A stretch of 13,072 bases of DNA from Lachnospiraceae bacterium (GTDB taxonomy: Bacteria > Bacillota_A > Clostridia > Lachnospirales > Lachnospiraceae), in assembly GCA_017391465.1 (NCBI GenBank), contig JAFOYH010000126.1:1-13072 (forward strand), given 5' to 3'. This document shows positions 1-6,800 of this stretch, in pieces; position 1 is the first letter of the stretch, and every line of letters begins with the position of its first letter. Under the pieces are notes generated by a model. That model saw only the letters and a list, made by a program, of their open reading frames with translations, was not told the origin of the DNA and did no database searches. The translations under genes and the position numbers were made by a program.

Positions 1-1095
1 GCCATGTATCTTGCACTTGAAAACTGGGCAAAAGTGAACAACACATTAAAGATGCAGGCAGCATTTATCAGCAACGTAGACCCTGACGATGCGGCAGGCG
101 TTTTAAGCAATATTGACGTTGCACATTCTATTTTTGTACTTGTATCCAAATCCGGTACAACACTTGAAACATTAACAAACGAATCCTTCGTTAAAGATGC
201 TTTAGTCAAAGCAGGTTTAAACCCATCCAAACACATGATCGCTGTTACAAGCGAAACTTCGCCATTGGCTAAGAGTGATGATTACCTTGCAGCATTCTTC
301 ATGGATGACTATATTGGCGGACGTTACTCCTCCACATCCGGTGTTGGCGGTGCCGTATTATCTCTTGCATTTGGACCGGAAGTATTTGCACAATTCTTAG
401 ACGGTGCTGCAGCAGCAGACGCAACAGCTAAGCATACAGATTTATTACAGAACCCTGCGATGCTTGATGCATTGATCGGTGTTTATGAAAGAAACGTTCT
501 TGGATACCAGAACACAGCAGTGCTTCCATATTCTCAGGCACTCAGCCGTTTCCCTGCACATTTGCAGCAGCTCGATATGGAATCCAACGGTAAATCCGTG
601 AACCGTTTTGGCGAACCAGTGAACTACTCCACAGGTCCGGTGATCTTTGGCGAACCTGGAACAAACGGACAGCACTCTTTCTATCAGCTTCTTCATCAGG
701 GAACAGATATTGTGCCATTACAGTTTGTTGGATTTAAGAACAGCCAGATGGGCTCTGATGTCATCATTGAAGACAGCACAAGCCAGCAGAAACTCTGCGC
801 AAACGTAGCTGCTCAGATCGTTGCATTTGCATGCGGTAAAGATGACGAAAACCTTAACAAAAAATTCGAAGGCGGACGTCCATCCAGCATTATCATCGGT
901 GAACAGTTGAATCCAGCATCTCTTGGTGCACTTTTGGCTCATTTCGAAAACAAAGTTATGTTCCAGGGCTTTGCATGGAACTTAAACAGCTTTGACCAGG
1001 AAGGCGTTCAGCTTGGTAAAGTTCTTGCAAAACGTGTACTTGCTCATGATACTGATGGAGCACTTAAAGTTTACAGTGATTTGCTGAACATTTAA
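1..1095 (+). CDS. pgi: Glucose-6-phosphate isomerase, 5' end cut off by window
   Basis: Interconverts glucose 6-phosphate and fructose 6-phosphate in cytoplasmic glycolysis and gluconeogenesis. The reading frame is open to base 1, and the Met at base 4 aligns with an internal position just after the conserved GGS-LGP loop of the family, so this is a truncated gene, not a start. About 364 residues are visible; the family runs to about 450-550. Visible landmarks are the sugar-phosphate loop SKSGTTLET, the first signature region DYIGGRYSSTSGVG, the catalytic Glu in DMESNGKS, the catalytic His region GTNGQHSFYQLLHQG, and the C-terminal signature NSFDQEGVQLGK with the catalytic Lys. The gene ends in TAA and is followed by an intrinsic terminator, so it is transcriptionally separate from the next unit. 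Identity is secure; only the 5' end is missing. Confidence 0.96.
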   Translation, partial: AMYLALENWAKVNNTLKMQAAFISNVDPDDAAGVLSNIDVAHSIFVLVSKSGTTLETLTNESFVKDALVKAGLNPSKHMIAVTSETSPLAKSDDYLAAFFMDDYIGGRYSSTSGVGGAVLSLAFGPEVFAQFLDGAAAADATAKHTDLLQNPAMLDALIGVYERNVLGYQNTAVLPYSQALSRFPAHLQQLDMESNGKSVNRFGEPVNYSTGPVIFGEPGTNGQHSFYQLLHQGTDIVPLQFVGFKNSQMGSDVIIEDSTSQQKLCANVAAQIVAFACGKDDENLNKKFEGGRPSSIIIGEQLNPASLGALLAHFENKVMFQGFAWNLNSFDQEGVQLGKVLAKRVLAHDTDGALKVYSDLLNI

Positions 1096-1102
1096 TTCGA
1101 TG

Positions 1103-1115
1103 GGTGTCAGACACC
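1103..1115. repeat. Short odd palindrome GGTGTC-A-GACACC
   Basis: A perfect 6-bp inverted repeat around a single A sits just after the pgi stop codon and about 30 nt before the pgi terminator. It could fold as a tiny hairpin in the 3' untranslated region. GGTGTC-N-GACACC-type palindromes resemble REP-like elements mobilised by IS200-like (RAYT) transposases in many genomes, but no other copy was noticed in this window, so that link is only a suggestion. Confidence 0.35.
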
Positions 1116-1144
1116 ACAAAGTTTTCATAATCCTATAATTAATG

Positions 1145-1184
1145 AAAAAGAGATTCGATATTTATAAAATATCGGATCTTTTTT
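1145..1184 (+). terminator. Intrinsic terminator of pgi
   Basis: A 12-bp stem (1152-1163 with 1167-1178, one G-T pair) closes on a 3-nt loop. It is flanked by an A tract (1145-1149) and a T tract (1179-1184) that extend the pairing. It lies about 50 nt after the pgi stop. The A/T flanks could let it work weakly on the other strand too, but no - strand gene converges here. Confidence 0.85.
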
Positions 1185-1222
1185 AATTTCCAATAATTAA
1201 CTGTAAAGAAAAAATGTTAATG

Positions 1223-1253
1223 CGGACAAAAGTGAAATGTGATATAATATAAT
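1223..1253 (+). promoter_or_regulatory. Promoter of the AAA+/surface-protein unit
   Basis: There is a perfect TATAAT at 1243-1248 preceded by TG at 1240-1241 (extended -10), and an overlapping second TATAAT at 1248-1253. A partial -35 (CGGACA, 1223-1228) fits the second box with a 19-nt spacer; the first would rely on the extended -10. It lies about 40 nt before the start codon at 1291 and after the pgi terminator. It is the only convincing promoter seen before the five-gene run, whose downstream genes are closely spaced or overlapping. Confidence 0.7.
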
Positions 1254-1277
1254 ATCTTTGTAATTTATATAAAAATA

Positions 1278-1283
1278 AAGGAG
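1278..1283 (+). promoter_or_regulatory. Ribosome binding site AAGGAG for the AAA+ gene
   Basis: AAGGAG is 7 nt before the ATG at 1291, an ideal spacing that fixes the start of the AAA+ ATPase. Confidence 0.85.
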
Positions 1284-1290
1284 CATTTCT

Positions 1291-2778
1291 ATGCCAGTTT
1301 TTGATTTTAGTAATACACCGGACAGTAATAAAGAAGTTGTGTGTACATATACAACGTTTCATTCCAATGAACGTGTGGCTACACCAGAAAAACCAATATT
1401 AGTTTTAGATAATAAAGAACGTCAATGGAGCGTTGATTCCAATGGTATGTTCATGAACCAGATGAAAGAGACAACATTTGAATTTAATGAAGAAGATGGC
1501 AAACATAAAGCGGATATTCTTCAGATTGATGCTCGATTTGTTGCTTTGGTGAAGTGGCTTGGAAAGAATCATATCAATGTGCGTCTTTCCGGCGAAAACC
1601 GTGAAGAAGGTTATGCCGTCTATAAAATTCGAGAGATTGCCCTTGGCGGCGGCGGAAAACTTTCTGCAGAAGATGGATTTTTACAATTTATGATCGAGCG
1701 TTTGTTCGCAAGTAATGCACCGGAAGATCTGAGTGAAGATGAGGATGAACTGGATGAAAGCGGCGATGATATGAAACTGACAAGTCTTCAGAGCATTTCA
1801 GATTTTATGACCTGTGCTGGTAAGACGCTGCCGGACAATATTCGCCTTTGGGCACGAAGAAATCTTGCGGTCGCTCATTCTCATGAAGTAACACCAGAAG
1901 AGCGTCGTCACGCCCAGCGTGCCCTTTCTATTATGATGAATATTCAGTGGAAAAATGATTATTTTGAAGCCATTGACCCAAAAGAAGCACGCCGTATCTT
2001 AGACGAAGAACTTTATGGTATGGAGCGTGTGAAACAGCGTATTATTGAAACAATCATTCAGATTAATCGTACCCATACATTGCCGGCCTATGGTATTTTG
2101 CTTATTGGTCCTGCGGGAACAGGCAAGTCCCAGATTGCTTATGCGGTTGCAAGAATTTTAAAACTTCCATGGACAACATTAGATATGAGTTCCATTAATG
2201 ACCCGGAACAGCTTACAGGAAGTTCCAGAATCTATTCCAATGCAAAACCGGGAATCATTATGGAAGCCTTTTCCATGGCAGGTGAATCCAATCTGGTATT
2301 TATAATCAACGAATTGGATAAAGCGGCATCCGGTAAGGGGAATGGTAACCCGGCGGATGTTCTTTTAACGCTGTTGGATAACCTTGGTTTTACAGATAAC
2401 TATATGGAGTGTATGATTCCGACAAGTGGCGTGTATCCAATTGCGACAGCCAATGACAGAGATCAGATCAGTGCGCCTTTAATGTCCCGCTTTGCGGTGA
2501 TTGAGATTCCAGGCTATACAGATGAAGAGAAGAAGGCCATTTTTATGAAGTTTGCGTTGCCAAAAGCATTGAAACGCATTGGATTAAAGCCGGAAGAATG
2601 TATTGTTACGGATGAGGGCGTAGAGACACTTGTTAAACGTTTTTCAGATACAGGCGGTATTCGCGGCATTGAACAGGCTGCAGAACATATGGTGGCCAAT
2701 GCCCTGTATCAGATTGAAGTTGATAAAGTAACTCAGGTTGTTTTTGATTCTAAGATGGTCGAAGAACTTTTGGAATAA
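1291..2778 (+). CDS. Lon-type AAA+ ATPase without protease domain, Walker B Asp to Asn
   Basis: A 495-residue cytoplasmic protein. Its C-terminal half (about 225-490) follows the AAA+ module of Lon protease motif by motif: Walker A GPAGTGKS (273-280), Walker B region FIINELDK (337-344), sensor 1 Asn in ATANDRD (N388), arginine-finger candidate SRF (R400), then the Lon-like GYTDEEK segment and sensor 2 in GGIRGIEQ (R458). The sequence stops right after the AAA+ lid, so the Ser-Lys peptidase domain of Lon is absent. The N-terminal half (1-220) does not resemble the Lon N domain that I know and has an acidic linker at 145-160. The usual Walker B Asp is Asn (N340), with the following Glu (E341) kept, which predicts weak or altered Mg-ATP turnover. 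Only 38 nt separate it from the coiled-coil gene and the surface-protein genes, so co-transcription is likely. It may be a remodelling or chaperone-like ATPase; its substrate is unknown. Confidence 0.85.
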   Translation: MPVFDFSNTPDSNKEVVCTYTTFHSNERVATPEKPILVLDNKERQWSVDSNGMFMNQMKETTFEFNEEDGKHKADILQIDARFVALVKWLGKNHINVRLSGENREEGYAVYKIREIALGGGGKLSAEDGFLQFMIERLFASNAPEDLSEDEDELDESGDDMKLTSLQSISDFMTCAGKTLPDNIRLWARRNLAVAHSHEVTPEERRHAQRALSIMMNIQWKNDYFEAIDPKEARRILDEELYGMERVKQRIIETIIQINRTHTLPAYGILLIGPAGTGKSQIAYAVARILKLPWTTLDMSSINDPEQLTGSSRIYSNAKPGIIMEAFSMAGESNLVFIINELDKAASGKGNGNPADVLLTLLDNLGFTDNYMECMIPTSGVYPIATANDRDQISAPLMSRFAVIEIPGYTDEEKKAIFMKFALPKALKRIGLKPEECIVTDEGVETLVKRFSDTGGIRGIEQAAEHMVANALYQIEVDKVTQVVFDSKMVEELLE

Positions 2779-2802
2779 ATGAACATTTTCCGGAAAAAGA
2801 AG

Positions 2803-2807
2803 AGGAG
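2803..2807 (+). promoter_or_regulatory. Ribosome binding site for the coiled-coil gene
   Basis: AGGAG is 9 nt before the ATG at 2817. An earlier ATG at 2779, touching the previous stop codon, opens only a short out-of-frame peptide, so 2817 is the chosen start. Confidence 0.7.
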
Positions 2808-2816
2808 AACACAGGG

Positions 2817-3245
2817 ATGGAAAAAGCTGGAACAGAATTCGAACTGTCAGATAAAGAGCTTCGAAGATTAAAAAGAGTTGAATTGTTGGAGATGCTTTTA
2901 GAGCTGAGTCGGGAAAATGAAGATTTAATGCTGGAATTAGAGGAAAAGAACAGAATCATTGAAGCGTTGAATTTACAATTAGAGAATCGAAAAATTGACC
3001 TGAAGCATGCGGGGACAATTGCGGAGGCCTCTTTTAAATTAAATGGTGTTTTTGAAGCGGCGGAAAAAGCCGCAGAGCAATATCTGGAAAATCTTCAGTA
3101 TTTGTGTGAAAGAGAACAAAATCCGGTATCGGAAAAAAGAAGCCGAAGAAAGACTTATCTTGCCGAAATGGAAAGAAAAAGCAGATATCGATCAAGGATG
3201 AAAGAGATGTTATGGTTAAAGAAGAAAAGAAAATCAGAAAACTGA
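2817..3245 (+). CDS. Small coiled-coil protein of unknown function
   Basis: A 142-residue protein I cannot assign to a family. The N-terminal half (about 8-62) is Leu/Glu-rich with heptad-like spacing (for example ELRRLKRVELLEMLLEL), which predicts a long coiled coil. The middle (about 65-100) is Ala/Glu-rich helix. The C-terminal 38 residues are strongly basic (KRSRRK, RKSRYRSR, KKKRK). It has no signal peptide or membrane segment, so it should be cytoplasmic, and could dimerise and touch membrane lipid or nucleic acid through the tail. Its last 34 nt overlap the signal peptidase gene in another frame, implying translational coupling. Placed between an AAA+ ATPase and secretion genes, it could be an adaptor or scaffold, but nothing in the sequence proves that. 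Confidence 0.75.
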   Translation: MEKAGTEFELSDKELRRLKRVELLEMLLELSRENEDLMLELEEKNRIIEALNLQLENRKIDLKHAGTIAEASFKLNGVFEAAEKAAEQYLENLQYLCEREQNPVSEKRSRRKTYLAEMERKSRYRSRMKEMLWLKKKRKSEN

Positions 3246-3799
3246 CAACGGAACAGATTGAGAGAGAATTAAATCGTGTCCGTTATAAACAGCGTTATGG
3301 AAGAACACTCAGGAGTACAGTATATATACTGATTGTTGTTGCAGCCATGGCCATTTTGGCGGCAACATTCGTTTTCCCGGTATTTCGTATTTACGGAAAT
3401 TCGATGACACCGACATTGGAAGAGGGTCAGATCATTGTTTCTCTGAAAGAAACGGATCTTGAAACGGGAGATATCATTGCTTTTTATTACAACAATAAGA
3501 TATTAGTCAAGCGTGTAATTGCAAACACGGGAGACTGGGTGAATATTGATACAGACGGAAATGTCTATGTAAATGATGTGTTACTTGACGAACCGTATAT
3601 TAAAGAAAAAGCCATGGGCGAGTGTAACATTACATTGCCATATCAGATTCCGGAAGGAAAGACATTTGTGTTAGGTGACCATAGAAGTGTTTCTATGGAT
3701 TCGAGACATACATCTGTGGGCTGTATATCCGAAGAACAGATTGTAGGAAAACTGATCATGAGAATATGGCCACTCAACGAAATAAAAATATTTGATTGA
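3212..3799 (+). CDS. lepB: Signal peptidase I (type I leader peptidase)
   Basis: A membrane-anchored protease that cuts signal peptides from exported proteins. The 195-residue protein has a charged cytoplasmic N-terminus (1-33), one membrane segment (about 34-58), then the catalytic domain outside. The nucleophile is S64 in NSMTP, the general base is K100 in VKRVIA, and the conserved box GDHR-SVSMDSR follows. The Lys base makes it the usual bacterial P-type enzyme, not a SipW/archaeal-type. The start ATG at 3212 lies inside the previous gene (34-nt overlap), with an AAAGAG at 3201-3206. Its stop is 23 nt before the preferred start of the surface protein, so it is probably the dedicated peptidase for that protein's unusually long signal sequence, as in many Gram-positive pilus loci. 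The housekeeping role cannot be excluded. Confidence 0.93.
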   Translation: MVKEEKKIRKLTTEQIERELNRVRYKQRYGRTLRSTVYILIVVAAMAILAATFVFPVFRIYGNSMTPTLEEGQIIVSLKETDLETGDIIAFYYNNKILVKRVIANTGDWVNIDTDGNVYVNDVLLDEPYIKEKAMGECNITLPYQIPEGKTFVLGDHRSVSMDSRHTSVGCISEEQIVGKLIMRIWPLNEIKIFD

Positions 3800-3804
3800 T
3801 AAAC

Positions 3805-3814
3805 AAGGAAAGGA
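3805..3814 (+). promoter_or_regulatory. Ribosome binding site that selects the GTG start at 3823
   Basis: The purine block AAGGAAAGGA ends 8 nt before GTG 3823. The longer in-frame TTG at 3796, which overlaps the peptidase stop codon, has no Shine-Dalgarno sequence in front of it. The GTG is therefore the better start for the surface protein. Confidence 0.7.
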
Positions 3815-3822
3815 TTAGCACG

Positions 3823-6800
3823 GTGGACCAGAAATTTTTGGATAAAATACAAAATCAACTAAAAAAACAACGTCGCAGAAGACTTTGGAAACGTGTTGTT
3901 TCTGTACTTGGAATCGCTGTTGTATTTTGCACCCTATCGGCATTGATTCTTCCGGCAATAACGTTGTCGGATACGGCATATTGTGGAATTGAAGAACATG
4001 TACATGAGGATGCATGCTATAACAAAACGCTGATTTGTAACCTCTCTGAAGAAGAAACAGCGGAAGTGCATGAACACACAGAAAGCTGTTATGCGTTGAA
4101 AAAAGATTTGGTATGTCCATTGGAAGAAGGACTAAAGCATGTTCATGATGAAAGTTGTATAAGCATAGAAAATCGATTGACATGTGGTCAGGAAGAAAAA
4201 GAAGGTCATGTGCATTCAGAACAATGCATGATGACAGAGACCGTTTTTGTTTGCGGTCTGGAAGGCGATCCAACGCATGTTCATGAAGCCGGATGTTCCC
4301 AGGAACAGACAACAATAATCTGTGGATTGGAAGAATCGGAAGGTCATGTACATACGGAAAGCTGTTATACGGAGATAACAACGGAAGTATGTGGTCTTAC
4401 AGAAGAAGCGCATGTACATACAAATACCTGTTGGAAAGAATATCCGGTTTTAATCTGCGAAATCGATACGGACAATGCAGAAGAAACATGTGAACACACC
4501 GAAGAAGAAGCAGAAACATGCGAACATAGAGATAAAGTGGATCAAACACATAAACATACAGATGCGTGTTATCAAAAAGAGCTGATATGTAAGGTCGAAG
4601 AACATAAACATGAAATACGGTGTTTCTCTAATCCGAAAGCGGATCTTGAATCTGCGGCAGATTGGGAAAGAACATTGCCGCATCATTTGTCTGGTGATAT
4701 CCGAAAAGATGTGATTACTATTGCGCAGAGCCAGTTGGGTTATACAGAAAGTGATGAAAATTATATTGTCACAGAGGATGAACAGATTCGAGGTTATACA
4801 CGTTATGGCCAATGGTATGGAAGTCCGTATGGAGATTGGTGTGCGATGTTTGCATCCTTTTGTCTGAGTTATGCGAATGCGGATGTACCATTAGGAGCTG
4901 CGTGCAGCAGTTGGATCCGTCAATTAAAGTCAAACGGAATCTATTGGGAACCGGATGAATATATACCAACATCGGGGGATATTATTTTCTTTGACTGGGG
5001 TGTTAATAATACGCCGGATCATGTGGGCCTGGTTGTAGAAGTTATACCGGCAAAAGATGGACAGCCGGCAAGAGTTAAGACAATTGAAGGAAACTGTTCC
5101 GATTGTGTTATGTATATGACCTACAATTTAAATAATCCTGTGATTTTCGGATATGGAGAAATCGTTCCAACAGAACGGAAAAAAGATGAAGGAAATATTC
5201 AGGAGGGCGATTTCTGGAAACGCATTGAAAGTTTTAATGAGATTCAGGAGAACGATAAACTATTAATTGTTTCAGCAGAAAGAAATATGGCATTAACATA
5301 TGATAAAAAAAGCAGCAAAGTAGGCACATCCGTGATTCTGGAACAGGTCAATGGTCATGAAGATTATTATGAAATTTTTGACAGAGATAACCATTCAATG
5401 ATGGAAGAAGAACACTTGAATTCAATATTCTCAGTATCCGATATTTCGAACAATGGAATTCAATTAAAATGTGCCGGAGAAACCAATGCCTATCTTGTTT
5501 TAAATGATACGATTTTTGGAAGCGATGCAGCAACTTTAAATGTGCAAAAGCAGTCATCGGAGAATATATGGAAACTTTCGGATGGTAAGCATTATCTTAC
5601 ATTTACTCAGGATATACCGTTTATTTCGTCGAAAACAGCGACGCAAAGTGATGCACAGAGAGATATGTTGATCTTCCGATGGACAAAAACATCTTTGGAT
5701 ATTCCGGCAGATGCTGCGAGTGTGTCAAATGTTCTAACAATACCGGAAGAACCGGAATATAACACAATGATTCCTTCAGATGAAATCGAAGGCGTAACAG
5801 CGATAAACGGTCTGGATGGATTTACGGTAAGATATGCTTCTGATCCGGCAACATCAGATATTTTAGAAAAAATCGAAGGTCTTGATGCTGAGAATGGAAA
5901 AATCCTGACAGATAAATCTGTGATTTATGGCAAAGATGATTTTGGTGCGATTACGTCGTATGAAGAAGGAACATTTGGTGTAACATTATCTGCAGTGGGC
6001 CAGACATCTGCCGTCAAAGGTCACGCGGAACCTGCGTTGGATGTTGTGATTATTTTGGATACATCCAACAGTATGATTAATAAATCCCAGGAATTTATAG
6101 ATACTGACGGTGATATTCGAATGACCTGGGCAGTAAATGAAGTAAACTGTGTCATTGATGCAATTATGGCACAGCCGGAAAACAGAGTTGGCCTGGTAAC
6201 TTTTTCAGATGCATCCCAGGTTGTCTTGCCATTGGATCATTATACAACAGAGAATGGTCAGTATGTAGATCTGGAGCATGATGCATCCCAAAAGGATGAT
6301 ACAGCATTTGCAGATCGTGATCAGACTGAAAACAACTATGATTTAAATATCAATGAAAACGTTAAAAATAAAGCGGGTAAGACTCTTTCTTTTGATTTCT
6401 TATATGGTTCGGGGAATCCGAACTGGGAAGGAACATTTACGCAGTCCGGTATTCAGGAAGCAGCAGATTTGCTGTTAAACAACGGAGATACCGTAGATGA
6501 CAATGGCACACCGAAACAGCCAGTGATTCTTTTGATTTCTGATGGAGGGCCGACGCTTTGCAGCAGTAATTATAAATCGCCATTAGATGGTCCAATCTAT
6601 GGAAAATTTGGTCATATCGAAGAAAATGTCAATGATTCAGATATCGGTGATGATTTGGATAGAACAGATTCAAACAGATATGGTATTCATGGATATTATA
6701 CAATTCTTACAGCACAGTATTATAAAAATCGCGTTGGCAGCCATTATGGTGTACAGACCAAGTTTGTAACGGTAGGTGTGGGTATTGACAGACATCAGAC

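Noticed and set aside
1291..2778. Full Lon protease
   Set aside because: The frame ends just after the AAA+ lid with no Ser-Lys peptidase domain, and the next gene is an unrelated coiled-coil protein.
2779..2871. Small ORF starting at the ATG touching the AAA+ stop codon
   Set aside because: It has no proper ribosome binding site, reaches a stop after 30 codons, and overlaps the well-supported coiled-coil gene out of frame.
3861..3867. A7 run near the start of the surface-protein gene as a phase-variation slip site
   Set aside because: Runs of seven A are common in this AT-rich gene (another is near 5304) and too short to argue for slippage; the frame is intact.
3815..4381. 188-residue open frame on the - strand inside the surface-protein gene
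   Set aside because: It is the antisense shadow of the His/Cys repeat region; its HEHALD/HVHVLQ pattern mirrors the repeated + strand codons and it has no ribosome binding site or family.
3982..4629. CRISPR array or DNA-level tandem repeat
   Set aside because: The repeat is at protein level with diverged DNA and irregular spacing, inside one continuous reading frame.
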